Positions 22,226 through 35,500 of a stretch of 64,000 nt of DNA are shown here, one piece after another. Location: contig JAGTWJ010000003.1 of the NCBI GenBank assembly GCA_020064725.1, positions 2,728,001-2,792,000 of the forward strand. Reading direction: 5' to 3'. The notes below the pieces were generated by a model, which searched no databases, was not told the DNA's origin, and saw only the letters and a list, made by a program, of their open reading frames with translations. Each line of letters begins with the position of its first letter. Position 1 is the first letter of the stretch. This DNA comes from Drechslerella dactyloides. Lineage: Eukaryota; Ascomycota; Orbiliomycetes; Orbiliales; Orbiliaceae. Made by a program: the position numbers and the translations under genes.

Positions 22226-25200
22226 TCACACCTTTTCTTCTTCAAATCCCAGAACGGCATTTCTAGCTGCTTGCAAGCTGGGTGCAAGCCCTGTAAATCG
22301 TTTGAATTGTTCAATTCCCTAGAACAAAATGAGAAACCATCAGCAACCGGCCTTAAATTCGACCCCACATTCGACGCGGAAACTCAATCACATATGGATG
22401 ACGTACCTGACCAGCAAGAGCTTCCAGGCCCGGAACCGTAGCCCAACCCAGGCCTTCTGCTAGCTTCATCACATCAGTATGTCGAGGTTTGTATGCCATT
22501 TCGACAAGCACGCGCCGTTGGCGACCAGGTCCCGCCGCTGATCCTGAACCGAGAATGGCCGTCAAAATCTCAATAATCTTGACGTCAATCCTACGATCCG
22601 CGGGCACCGTTGAGATTGCAGCAAGTACAGGGGTCGAAATGTTGGAGATATCCTCTTTATTCTCGATCACTCGGATATCGTATTGTCCATCGGAAAACGA
22701 TGCTGCTAGCTGCCTGCTGTTTTCGGCAGTCCTGTTGACGATATATATCGGAGAGATGTTTAAGCTTGCCAGTGCATACACGGCAGCGCGTGAGGTGCCC
22801 CCAGCGCCTATCACCAACCCCGATGCTCTGCCGTCACCACTGACGACGAAGCCTCCGCTTGCGAGAGCTATCTTGATGCCCAGCCAGTCCGTGTTATCAC
22901 CTCTGAGGATCTTATTACCGGAGGCGTCTAATCCAACCGGATAAATCGTGTTTACTGCCCCAATCGCTCGGGCTTCGACAGTGACCTCATCCAGATGATC
23001 GAAATAAGAGAGCTTGAGAGGGATCGTGACGGAAGCACCACCGAAATCATCGGCTCTGATGACGGCCAACGTATCTTCGGCTTTATCTGTCTCGAACAAG
23101 CTATACCTATGTGGAAGGCCAAAACTCTTGAAAAGCGAATTGTGTAACGCTGGCGATCGCGAGTGCGCAATCGGGTTTCCGAAAAGGTAAAATTGCTTCC
23201 GTGAAATCCCTCCCAGCAGCGTCAATCCTTGATTGATCTCAGCAATGGACAGCTGGCCAGGAGCCGCTTTGAAGGGCAAGGCTGGGTGCGATACCGGCGT
23301 CAGGAATCCGTTTAAGATACGGCTAAGTTGACCATAACTCGTCATATTGATTGCGATCAACTTGGTCTTCTGCGTTGACGTAGCCCATGTCCTGAACTTT
23401 TCCAGCTCGTAGTTATCTTCGAGTGACTGCGCAATGCCGACCAGCTTGACAACGTCGCCGTGCTCCACCGCTTTATTGAAAGTTGGTATCCACGAGCCAT
23501 CAGACCAAGAGAATGCCTTCTTAGTATCATGATGGGATGCGATTATTCGAGTGAAGCTCTTGCTCGCCGTGATGAGTTGCAGTAATTCCGAAGGCCAGGT
23601 CATCTCAAGGTCCAGATATTCAAACCCCATCCTCAACGCTGCAAGATAGAGTCTTTTCGCCTCTTCCACAGCCACATCTGGGAAACGTCCTCCTTGACTG
23701 ACTGTCCGAATTGTGAATATCAACGGCAAGGACGTCCTTGCCCGCAAGCAAGCAACCTGATCTATCAGGTACTCGAGAGAGGGTATGCCTGAAGGTTGAC
23801 TGATATCTCCAAGCAGATCCACCCGGAGCTCAACTGCGTCACAACCCTCGATACACTTTTCAATGACCTCAGGGTCGCTCTTCAAGTCTGGCATAGTGAG
23901 GGCTACAAAGAATGATGCCGACGGTTTCGTCGATATCGCTGCTACAGCAGGATTTGTGCCTCTAACGACAGACAGGAAACGTGCAAAATCCGGCTGCAGG
24001 CTTCCAAGGTCTCCTGGATCCATGGCTGGACTGTAGTATTGATAGCTGCTGCACTCATTGAACCATGGCTGCCTCCTCTCCCAGACACTCATCATATCAT
24101 CTACGTATGCCGGTCGGGTTTTGTCGACTTGCAAATAGTCCATGACCTTGGCAATATCTCGATGCAGATGTATGACGATGCCGCCGCCCTGATGGTATTT
24201 CACGAGCAGCTGTCGCGCACCGGGGGTTTCCACAATACCGCCTCCACAGGCGAAAATGTGATTCTTGGGCTTGTTCTTGAGCTCTCGCGCGAAAAGCTCG
24301 TGCTCAAGCTTCCGGAATCCTTCCCACCCCGACTCCTCGATGATCTGGGGTATTGTTCTCCCGGTTTCTTGCTCGAGTAAGTTGTCAAGGTCGGTCAAGG
24401 AGATGCCGAGGATCTTGGATGCCCATAGACCCATAGTTGTCTTGCCGGCTCCTCGCATCCCGATTAGTACGATAGAGCTATAGTTCGTATTATCCGCGAT
24501 GTGTTTCTTCTCTTTGACTTCGTGGCCGCGGAGAGGCACTCCGAATGGACCGGAAAGGATATCCCACCAGCCTGGCCAAGTCTTCTCCACGCATCGTCGC
24601 TCGAGAAGGAGGATAGGCTCGTCTAGAGCAGCGCTTAGGACGCTGAAGCTCATTGCGACTCGATGATCATCGTAGCAATGCACACCACCCTCTGGCACGG
24701 TCAGAGTTCCGATATCTCGCGCGTCTATTTCGATACCGTCGTCGAACTCTCGGCAGGTTACACCAAACTTTGCGAGCTCATGGTTCATTGCGGCGATGCG
24801 GTTACATTCTTTCACACGCTGGTTCGCGATGCCGTAAATCCTCGTCGTCTTGGTCTCCGAGTTAGCAGTTGCGACTGCGGCCAGGACTGAGGCTGTGAGA
24901 AACGCATCCGTCATTGGTTCCATGTCAACGTTTGGCAAAGCTTTGAGAGATCCGCGAGGTGGACCCTGAACAGTGGTGCTTGTAGGCGTTTGTTCAACCT
25001 TGCAGCCCATAGGGGCGAGGACATCAACAGCAAATCTTGCGTCTCCCTGAAGAGAGGCTGAGCCTATGTTTGGAACGGTGCACCTAGTACCACTTATAGC
25101 TGCCAGGGCCAATGGGTATGTCGCGGAGCTGGCATCGCTTTCGATCACGTATTCAGCAGGGCAATGATAAGTTGCCTTTGGTATGTGGTAGGTGTATTCC

Positions 25201-27194
25201 TCCGTGCGAGATTTCTCCACCTTCACGCCAAATGATGCCATCATGCTGATGGTCATATCGATATATAACTGGGAGATTGGCTTCCCACCAACCAGCGTCA
25301 ATGTAATGGCTTCCTGAGCGTATGGCGCACACATCAAGATAGAAGAGACGTATTGAGAAGAGACGGTAGCTGCAAGCTCAATGCGGCCACCTTTCATCCC
25401 GCTAGTCGATCCAACCTTCAGTGGGAGACAGCCATGAGATTCCATGTAGGAGATTTCTGCGCCGTTCGACGTCAGTGCATCGACCAGAGGCCCAATCGGT
25501 CGCTGCTTCATTCTTGCGTTCCCAGTGAGAATGCAGCTACTGGTGGTAGCTACTGGCGAGACAAGCGTTGCAACAGAGGTCAAAAACCGGGCTGCCGTGC
25601 CTGCGTTTCCGAGATAGAGGGGCTCAGTACAGGCAGCTAGTTTCCCGCCATTTCCCTGGACGACTAGAATCTCGCCATCTTTCTCCCAAGAGTACTTGAT
25701 CCCACCCAACTGACTGAGCGCAGTTAGCATGTACTGGGTATCATCTGATTGTAGGAGATTGCTGATGCGACATGTCCCGGAGCTCAGGGCTGCGAGAACT
25801 AAGGCCCGGTTCGAGATAGATTTGGAGCCTGGTGGAGTAATCTCGAGGTCCAAGGTTTTGGCCTCCAGGCGACCGACGACTACACTCGGAGAGAGAATAA
25901 CTCGGATTGCCTCGTCGGCAACGGTACTAGCTTTCTTTTCGTGAGTGCGTCCGATGGCGGCCAAGAGAACTATCTTCTTCTTTTTGCCATAATTCTTCTT
26001 GTCGACCGCCATGATCTCCAGGAGACGGTCAACGTCACAGATCTTGCCACCGGATAGCTTTTTGACACGTTTGTCCTCCAGGGCCACCGGGAGGCCATAT
26101 CCAGCGATGCATTTTGATAATCGCGCGACAGCAGTCGGGCTTAGAACACCCAGATACCGCGCTAGCTCGGCTTCCCTGACCATACCAATAGCGACACATT
26201 CGCCATGTAGGAGCTGGGGTGTAAGGATGGCCTCGAATGCATGGCCGATCGAATGGCCAAAGTTGAGAAGGTTCCGTAAGCCTCCCTCCCGCTCGTCCGC
26301 TGAGACGACATGGGCCTTGACCTTTGCCGAGCCGACTACTATGTCCATCAGAAGGTCCTTGATTGCGTAAAACCGCCCCTTTCCTACACTCTTATTAGAA
26401 ACCGATGGATCAAAGATTAAACCAGAATTGGGGATCTAACCGTCACCACTTGGCTTTGATTTGATGGCTTCCATGACGGCATCACAGTTCGACTCGAGCC
26501 TTGAGAACGCACTTTCGTCCCATATAGCCGCCGTCTACAACGTATGATTGTTAACGTGTGATCAAAAATTATGGTACGTAGCGCTTGATGTTGTTACCTT
26601 GATGACTTCCGCCATACCGTTGATGAACTCTCGTTCCGGCAATGTTTCCAAGAATGCCAGGTCTACGAATATCCTCTCCGGCTGCCAGAAGGACCCAATC
26701 AAGTTCTTTCCGAGAGGCGTGTCGATTGCGGTCTTCCCACCGATGGATGAATCCACCATTGCCAATAAAGTCGTGGGTATCTGGCAAAATCTCACGCCTC
26801 TCATGAATGTTGCGGCGACAAAGCCGATCATATCGCCGATAACCCCGCCACCTAGAGCGAGTATCACAGTATCGCGGGTGCATCCTTGGGATAACAGCCA
26901 GTCCTCGACGTCGGCTTTCGTGCGTCTCGATTTAGACTGCTCTCCAGGGCTAATTTCGTAATAAAGCAATCGAGGCTGTTCTGGCGCCTCTGCGATTTCC
27001 TTTCCGAAGGACTCCCGTAGGCGGCTAAGATATAAGGGTACGAGATTGGTGTCGGTGATGATAACGTAGGTCGACGATTTGAGATTAGAAACGACATCTT
27101 TTGCGATGTATGAGGCCACAAGATCGTAGCCGACTATGATGCTGTCGTTCCCCAGAATGGGTATTTTCGTAATATCCTCGTAGGCTGGCGCCAT
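22226..27194 (-). CDS. ARO1: Pentafunctional AROM polypeptide
   Basis: Cytosolic five-domain enzyme that carries out steps two to six of the shikimate pathway, from DAHP to EPSP. Minus-strand exons: 26598-27194, 26441-26534, 22407-26383 and 22226-22318; 1586 residues, the normal AROM length. Domain order: 3-dehydroquinate synthase (about 1-385; ALGGGVIGDMIGFVAAT, then SADEREGGLRNLLNFGHSIG), EPSP synthase (about 396-845; PPGSKSISNRALVLA, GNAGTAARFLT), shikimate kinase (P-loop GMRGAGKTT near 873), type I dehydroquinase (about 1053-1280) and shikimate dehydrogenase (about 1295-1586; NPIAHSRSPALHNSLF). All five appear intact. The last exon restores the conserved AGQGIEQF end, so the stop visible after the unspliced frame (22353) is intronic. 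Exon 2 ends on a GTTAGA donor. Confidence 0.97.
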
Positions 27195-27863
27195 GCTGAT
27201 GGATACCCAGGCAATCGGACTAAAATCTCAAGTCTTGGTAGCTAGGTATTTAGCTAACTGAAATTTCACGGTCGCGCAAGAGATGTCAGTTTAACTTTTC
27301 TGGGCCGTGGACGAGCGAGAACAGCAACGAGCACCTAGCTAGCTGAGTTGAGACGATTTTAGGATAGAATGTATGAATACCTCCAGCACAGATTATGTGG
27401 GTCTGGTATGCTGTACTAGAAGACAAAGTTTAGTTAGGAGAACCGGAGCTCTGGGCCGTATCGAATCAACAAGGGCATGTGTATATAGGCTGCTGTAGGC
27501 CTCGATCGGTGCCTGAGAATGGGCTTGGGTACTTAAGAACGCTTAGTCAACGGCCAAGAGCCGGTGTTAATGCTCAATCGGTCGCGAAGAGAAGGATATG
27601 GCTTTTGAAGATACGATCGGAGACAGTATGCTGGCCGCGGTTCCCGACTGGGCGACGGCCTCCGCACCGGCGTTGCAATTTTGCCGCGTTGGGTGGACCG
27701 CCGCGTTTTGCGGCTCTGCCGACGTTTTTATTTAGGCAGAGCATGTTCGGCCTAGTAACTTACGGGCAACTACGGTAAGCATGCGGTAAGCGATTACCAA
27801 GGCCATGGCTTTACGACTGCGTCAATTACACTTTTGAACACGCTGATTATATGCATTGGCCTC
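27195..27863. promoter_or_regulatory. AROM promoter / USO1 terminator
   Basis: Upstream region of AROM (-), which also holds the 3' end of USO1 (-). A TTAGTCA at 27543-27549 (TGACTAA on the AROM sense strand, about 350 bp upstream) is one mismatch from the Gcn4/CpcA element TGACTCA that controls amino-acid genes; the match is weak. Repeated TAGCTA and CTAGCTAGCT motifs occur near 27240 and 27335. No gene seen. Confidence 0.4.
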
Positions 27864-30800
27864 CTACTCGACTTCTTCTTCCTCATCCTCTTCCTCACCC
27901 TCGTCTTCGTCTTCGTCTCCGTCTCCGTCTTCGTCATCGGATACCTCCTCGCCAAGCGTTCTCAATCGGCGCTAGATGGTTTGGATTAGCAAGGCCCGTT
28001 AGGTGGAATATTCGCGTGGAGTGGCCTACTTTATACTCTTTCTTCTTCCCTTCGAGATCCGCCATAACTAGCATGAGCTCGTCCATGTCTTCCTGCGCGG
28101 AAACAGCCTTTTGTTTTTCATCATCAATCGCTTTCTGGGCTGCCTTCTTCGCCTGTGTTAGTTCGGTCTGGACTGCCTCAACTCGCTTTTGCGACTCCTC
28201 GGAAACTTCTGCTGCCTCCTGTATTCGATCCTCTAGCTCTTTCCTAAGGTCTGAAATTTGCTTCTCCGCACCCTTCCTTAGAACCTCCTTCTCCGACTCG
28301 TGTCGAGCCTGCAGTTTTTTATAACTGTCAAGTTGTTCATTGAGTTGAGACTCCAGCTTGAGTATGGCACTCTTCATATTGTCAATCTGTTGATTCTGGC
28401 TTGATCTTTCCGCTTGGGCGGAATCTAGCTCCTTCTGAAGCTGGGAGTTCTGTTCCTGGAGCTGAGAGTTTTGCTCTTGGAGCTTGGCGATCACGCTGGC
28501 CGTCTCTTTCGTGACCTTTTCCGTTGCTGATCGGGATTCCCGCAGCGCCGCATCCATCCGTAGAGTCGCTTCCTGAAGCTCGGAACGATGCGCCTCGCGT
28601 TCAGCTAGTAGGTCTGCCTCGGCTTGCTCCTGAATGCTCAAAGCCTCATCCCTTGCGCTTGCTATCTCTCGTGCAGCAACCTCCTTGATTTTCTGAACGG
28701 TTACACTGGAGGTCTCCCTGAAGCGTCGGAGTTCTTCCTGCTCCTGAGATAGTTTGTGCTCGAGTGCTGTGTGGGCAGCCTGCAACTTGGAGAGTTCATC
28801 TTCCTTAGTCTCCAGTTGAGCTGTCACTGATTCGAGCATTTCTGTCGAAACCATCTTGCTCTCACCATTTGCTTTGTAATTTATTAGCGGAGATGCTGAC
28901 AAAAGCGGCAAGGGGAATGCTCATACCGAGTCGACCAGATGGATCTCCAGGATCCCGATCCATTGATCGTAGGATATGACCTGCGTGGTAATAAGTCTAT
29001 TAGAGAGGTCCTAGGATGGCCTCGAATAGGGAATATACTTGAACTTACTATAGTTATCCTTGAAGAACTCGATAAACTCGCCGGTGAAGTAGACTTCAGG
29101 GAGCCCTTTGCCATGTGGCTTATTGCCCATTACCTCGAAATCACGTATTGTGGGATGCTGCCGTAGTTTGTGCAGTTTGTGGAAGTACTGGTCTTTGCTT
29201 AAGCGGCTCAGAATCAAAGAGTGAAGCGTTCCTCTGCGAAACGTCAGTTGCCATCTGGGGTATTGGTGCGCAGCCACGGTGACCTCTTACCGAGGGATTG
29301 GTGATTCTTTAGTGCTAAACTCAAAGACTATTCCCATGAGGAATGCACACATCCCCTGTAATATTATGTCTGACTTATTCGATTGATTTATTATTGCCAG
29401 CAGGTTTTCTATTGTTGATCCTTCGTTCAGGAAGTCGTCGACTGCTTCCGGGTTATCGTAGAGCCACACGCAGAGGATCATTAGAAACGCAAGGGATATT
29501 CTTGAGTCTAGGCCATATTGTAACGCTGAAACCAGATTCGTCGAAAAAGTTTGGATGGCGGTTACTACCTCCTCACCAGAATCTGTATCACCGCTTGTTA
29601 GTTGCATAGCAACGGCTTGAGCTTCCTGGTTGCCAAATATTAGAGTCGTGAATATTGCCCCAGAAAGCCATGTCCTATAAGGATCAGCTCGTGAGTCGCT
29701 GTCTAAGTCGATCAGAGCATTGAAAATATTGGCAGTTTCATCTGAAGTATATATGTTAACTTTCGGAATACTTCAAACTTTGACAGTGGGGCCATACCTT
29801 CACCGCTTGTGAATCCCTTTACTGCCCGGTCTAAGAAGTGAAGACGTATTTCTGCATTGTCGTAAACGTACCCCTATTGTCTCCGAAAAGGCGCTGTTGG
29901 CATGTATCCCGGAATTGAAAGGAAGAAAGCTTCTTGATATGTATACCTCGATGCATTGAACAGCTGCCATTCTGAGATTGAATGAAGCGAGGTTTGTGTC
30001 CAAGAGCGCCATGTTCAAGAGAGCTTCAATTACATACGCGGTATGTTTTGAAGCCTCACCAGCTGCGTCTAGGGTAGCATACATTGGAAGTGCGGATGCA
30101 TCAACCTGCTGTTGCGCGAATCCTTCTTGGAGGGCATGATGTCCACGGATCATATTTGCTATGGTATCAAGAGCCTAGCTTCGATGACCAAACGTTATTT
30201 AGTAATTTGTTGAATATGGGTACTCGGGTCTAATAGAGTTGCTCGGGCGTAGATTTGTTGACACGGCGAGTAGGTACATACCTCCGATCTAACCTCTATG
30301 GACGACTTCGGAGAGAATGCCAAGATAAGCACTTTTGCAGACAGGCCGTTTTGCCAAAAAGATAACTGCAGACAACATTTCGTTAGTATCACGTCCACAA
30401 AACGCTTGATGCTCTAGCATACCTGATTTGCGTGGGTTGCACTTCCACCAAGCGTAACGAATACTTTGCAGAGTCCAAGGAGCTGTAAAACATTTTTCGC
30501 AGTGCTTTCGAGTAGCATATCGTCTGCCACTTGATCGGTTCCAAACAAGTTTGCGAGTTTTGTGATACAACCGGTTTCTCGGAAAAAGGATTGATTCGAA
30601 ACGTTGAATGCCAGGAGATTCGTGAGCAACCGCAGACAGTCATGGACGAGAAAACCCCCCATTAAACCCCCCTCAGCATTGATAATGTTGAATATTCGGT
30701 CGAATGCATTTTCAAAAGCCACCAGCTTTTGAATTTCCGCGTGCTCTTCCGTGAGTGCGATCAGGAGCTGGACTCCCTCTGCATATATGAAGACTATCAG

Positions 30801-31538
30801 AGATTATAAACTCAACACCAAGCATCTGGAGAATAATCAAGCTCGCGAACGGTAATGAAATCCTTACCGTTCCGGATGATTTCTCTTCGATCATCCAAGG
30901 TCCCGACCAATCTTGATATACCCAGCGGGGCAGTGTATATGCATTCTCGTGTCCGTTCCGGCCTATTCTTCAGAATAGCGATCAAAAGCTTAAGGGAGTA
31001 TAAGCGTTCGTAAAAGTCGGGTTGATCCAAGAAGTCGATGAGGAGTGTGATGTTGTCTTGCTTCTATTCGATTGTTAACTTTAACCAAACATAAATATCC
31101 GCAAGAACATTTGGGACGAGGAGAAAGATACCTGGGTAAACTCATCTGCAAGCCAGAGTGAAATGTCATCCGGAGAGTCAGACTGGACGCATTCCAACAG
31201 ATGTCAGCAGGATGGCTAATGAGCGACTGAGAGGAGAAATCTTGGAAACAGACACTATCATTTTCCGTAACAAAAAGGAGGAGGAGAGTTTCGAGGACGA
31301 CTTTGACGGTATCGACATCGTCGCTATCTTTAGCAAGCGTCCCGATGAGTCCTCGAAGTCCACCCGATGCAACGGATTCTTTGTATTCCCTGGCAAAACT
31401 CCGGAGTCCCAAAACAGCCGCTCGTCGGTCCTCCAGCAATGTTGCGTGGAGCAGTCTATCGCAAAGCGTCGCGATAGTTGCCGCGGCGGTCTGTTTGGGC
31501 GGAGCTTGGTTGGCTAGAATTCCTGAAAACATCTCCAT
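27864..31538 (-). CDS. USO1: Vesicle tethering factor Uso1/p115
   Basis: ER-to-Golgi tethering protein. Twelve exons on the minus strand: about 31254-31538, 31132-31182, 30868-31063, 30423-30778, 30282-30365, 29947-30174, 29798-29873, 29291-29741, 29049-29233, 28927-28980, 28030-28871 and 27864-27971. They total 2916 nt, or 971 residues. The N-terminal armadillo-like globular head begins with APPKQTAAATIATLCDRLL and RRAAVLGLRSFAREY, and includes LWLADEFTQ and WQNGLSAKVLILAF. From about residue 660 a heptad-rich coiled coil (ETKEDELSKLQAAHTAL and repeated QEQNSQLQ) follows, and a final Asp/Glu tail ends EEEEVE, all as in p115. Yeast Uso1 has a much longer coil; this one is like other fungi. 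The first intron is poorly defined: no standard donor fits, and I used GTCTGT. Confidence 0.93.
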
Positions 31539-32509
31539 TTCCCATTATGCGCCGCTGCCGGACTCGTGGAGGGATCGAGAAAGAGTCTAGTGCGCCGACA
31601 GGCTGGACAGCAGCTGCCTGACACTGAACGCGACTTGGAATTCGACTGGCTAGCCTGCTTCTCCTTTGGCAGGGGGAATGCGCGTCGCAGAGCTGGAGGC
31701 ACCCAGATATATGTCAGCAGTGGTATTTAAACGTAGGGTAGGAATATAATGCTACCGAGACCAGCTGGTGTGTGCCATGGTCCATGATGGAGGTGGTTTT
31801 GCCCTTACCTGTCTCCAAGATTCGACGGGGTGTTGCTGCGTTCTTGCTTGGGTAGGGTGTCTTTTTGCCGAACAATCCACGAATCGAAAAGAAAAGGTCC
31901 CGAACCGCCATCGCCATCAAACCAACCACCACCACTGCATCACCACCGAGTTTGTCGCATCACCACGACCATACACCCGACCTCGCCGGTTGTCCTACTG
32001 TCGCGATTATTAGTTCTGCCTCGACCGAGGGTAATACCGACTCTATCCCTCCTTCAGGTTGCAGGTCCGCGGCGAGGTGAGTCTGCCCCTGATCTTTACA
32101 TTGGTATCGCGCCAGCGCGTCTGCTTCTTCACATGGTTTGGGATTCTGCCGCACTGCTTTCGAGCGGCCTTATATCCTGTTATTATTGAAGAAGCAGAGG
32201 AATGGGGGGAAGAACAGAAACAATTTTTCGGTTCAACCGTGTATCTTGTTCTCATCGTTCTCCTCGGGTTTTACAGGCGCTCAAGGATACTCTACCCACA
32301 TTCACCTACGATGTCTGCTTCGACGTCACTTCAACCACCCTGCGTTCCATCGCAAGCTATGCGTTTACAATCGTCTGATCTTGGTACTTAATGCAAACGC
32401 TTCGGTCGAAGCCCAGCACTTCATACCCGGCGTCTCTTCTAGTGGCTCTAATTCGCCAGAAACCGCAATTTGGAAATATTCTGCTCGTCCGCTAGGCGGA
32501 TAGACCAAT
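31539..32509. promoter_or_regulatory. Divergent USO1-RAT1 region
   Basis: A 971 bp region between the two start codons. It contains several short open frames on the plus strand (for example 31865-32080 and 32059-32391) that could be upstream ORFs in a RAT1 leader or an unrecognised small gene. One has a hydrophobic run (STVYLVLIVLLGF). A GTGAGT sequence near 32078 could be a leader-intron donor. No family match. Confidence 0.4.
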
Positions 32510-35500
32510 ATGGGGTAAGATTGTCAAAACTGGTAAGTACCCAGTGTATACGCTTTGGCTAACATCTAAATCCGTGGAATAGTGTTCCCGCATTCTTCCG
32601 ATGGCTATCGCAGAAGTACCCGAAGATCATCAGCCCAGTGCTGGAAACCTTGCCTCAAGAAATCAATGGCCAGGTGATACCGGTCGATACAACGGAGCCG
32701 AACCCTAATGGAGAAGTGCGAGAAACCAAAAATAACGTACCGATTGCAATGCGAATACAAGATCTGACCATCGTTGTAGGAACTCGACAACCTTTATTTG
32801 GACATGAATGGAATTGTCCATCCATGTTCGCATCCAGAAGATCGTCCGGCACCGGAAACCGAAGAAGAAATGATGCTGGAGGTCTTCAGATACACAGAGA
32901 GAGTAGTTGCTATGGTTCGGCCTAGGAAACTTCTCATGATGGCTGTTGATGGAGTTGCACCTCGTGCAAAGATGAACCAGCAACGGTCTCGACGGTTTAG
33001 ATCAGCCCAAGAAGCAAAGGAAAAGGAGCAGCAAATGGAGGAGTTTGTTAAATTACTCGCTTCAAAAGGCACCGAGGTCGATTCAACGCTGCAGAAGAAG
33101 GGATGGGATAGCAACGCAATTACACCAGGAACACCATTTATGGACATCCTTTCGATTGCCTTGAAGTATTGGGTTTCATACAAACTGAATACGGATCCCG
33201 CTTGGGCGAAGGTGCGTTCCTTCCGAACCAGAAGATTTAAACCGGGTATCACTAATACGAATGGTTTTGTAGCTGAAAATCATAATATCCGACTCTTCAG
33301 TTCCCGGTGAAGGAGAACATAAAATCATGGAATTTGTCCGAAGTCAGAGGTCGCATCCGGAACACAACCCAAATACACGACATGTCATCTACGGGCTAGA
33401 CGCGGACCTGATTATGCTTGGACTCGCTACTCATGAACCACATTTTCGAGTTCTTCGCGAAGACGTCTTTGCCCAAGATTCAAAGCCCCGCGTTTGCAGA
33501 CTTTGTAATCAAAAAGGGCATCGGGCGGAAGAGTGTACTGGGAAGGCCAAAGAGAAAACTGGGGAATTCGACGAGAAATCCAATGCCAGCCCTCGAAAGC
33601 CTTTCATATGGCTTGACGTCGGTGTTCTCAGGGAATATCTGGAGGTTGAACTGAAGATTGTTGGTCTATCTTTCCACTGGGACTTGGAAAGAGCAATTGA
33701 TGACTGGGTATTCCTGTGTTTTTTCGTTGGTAACGATTTCTTACCTCACTTTCCAAGCCTGGAAATCCGGGACGCCGGTATTGATACACTCACAACGATC
33801 TGGAAGGAAAACCTGGCAACTATGGGGGGTTTTGTGACAACCGATGGGAATGTCAATCTTGAAAGGGCACAATACATCCTAGATGGCCTTGCAAGACAGG
33901 AGGATGCGATATTTAGAAAGCGCCGCCAGGTGGAAGAGCGGCGAGAAGAAAGCGCAAAGCGTCGCAAGTTGCAACAGGACAACAAGCACGGTGGCGACAA
34001 TAACGGGTTGCCCATACATAGGGGAAAAAATGAACGGATACCGATAGCCCACCCCGCGAACATCCCGCTCTTCGCGCCAGGTGATAACTCTAGGGAAACT
34101 CGGCAACTGAATCACGACGCCGTTGTAAACAGAGCACAGATACGAACTGCCAACTATGCGAATAAGAGTGCTGCAGCGGCTCTCAAGGCACAGCTTCTAC
34201 AGACCTCGCCTTCCCCGACGACCGCGACCCCACAAGTTCCCGATGCTGAGACTACGTCCAAACCCGACCAAGTGCCCATTCTTGGAAAACGAAAGTTAGA
34301 TGCAGTAGACGGTGGCTCTGGAAACGAAACACCCAGCAGCGAACCCGCAGAGGAAAACGCGGACACGATCAAACTCTGGGAGCCTGGATATCGGGATCGG
34401 TACTATGAGCAAAAATTCCACCGACCTCCCTCTGATATCGAATTTCGGAGCCAGGTTGCGAATGCGTATGTTGAGGGGCTCTGCTGGGTCTTGCTCTACT
34501 ACTTTCAAGGTTGTCCATCGTGGACTTGGTATTATCCGTATCACTATGCACCATTTGCTCAGGATTTTCAGAACATTGGTGCTCTCAAGATCAATTTTCA
34601 TCTCGGGAAGCCATTCAGACCATTCGAGCAGCTCATGGGTGTTCTACCCGCAGCTAGCAAGCACAATATCCCAAAGCCATTTTGGCCGTTGATGACCGAA
34701 GAGGATTCCGAGATCATAGATTTCTATCCCGAGGATTTTCCTCTTGATCTGAACGGCAAAAAATTTGCCTGGCAAGGTGTCGCCATACTACCTTTCATTG
34801 ACGAAAATCGGTTGCTTGAAGCTATGGGCAAGGTTTATCCACAGATCTCAGAGAACGAGCGGGAGCGGAATGAACCGGGGAACGAGATGCTTCTATTTTC
34901 GGAGTCTCATCCATTATACGATGAGCTTGCGGATCAGTTTTTCTCCAAGAGGGCTATCAGCGATGGCGAATATCAGCTCGACCCCCGTCTCAGCGAAGGC
35001 CTCTCTGGGGTTGTGCGGAAGGACCCTAGTTTTATACCTCATAGCACCGTCTCATTTCCTTTTAACAACGTGACATCCGATATCTATTCGGATCTAGAAG
35101 ATGACCAATCCATGAGGTACCGCTCCTGCTCTCGCTTTTTCTGAAACGCTTTGCTAATATTGATCACTCCTAGCGTAATATACGAGCTACCAAAGAAGAA
35201 GAGTCAGCATAAATCGATGCTGCTTCGCGGTGTTATTCTGAAGACCCCCGCATTAACCACAACCGACAAAGAATTCCTTGCGCGCAAGCAAGGAAATGGT
35301 CGGACGTATGGTGGGGGCTACCTTGACCGTCACGATTCGCGGAGAGGGGGCCACGGCCACTCTTCCTCCAATGGTGGCCCAATAGGACCGCCACCTGGCG
35401 TCCGAGGCCCAAGTTTGCCAGCAGGGTTCTCTTTCCCGGACCCTTCGGCTGGGTTCACCGGGTTCCAGAACCAAGCCCAAAGCTGGGCTGCCGGAGACAA

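Noticed and set aside
22353..22406. AROM ending at the in-frame stop at 22353
   Set aside because: The sequence after AGQ is an intron (GTACGT donor, TTCTAG acceptor); splicing restores the conserved GIEQF end of shikimate dehydrogenase, so the gene is not truncated.
22226..31538. AROM and USO1 neighbourhood as a metabolic cluster
   Set aside because: Both are housekeeping genes with separate upstream regions and unrelated functions; no regulator or tailoring enzyme links them.
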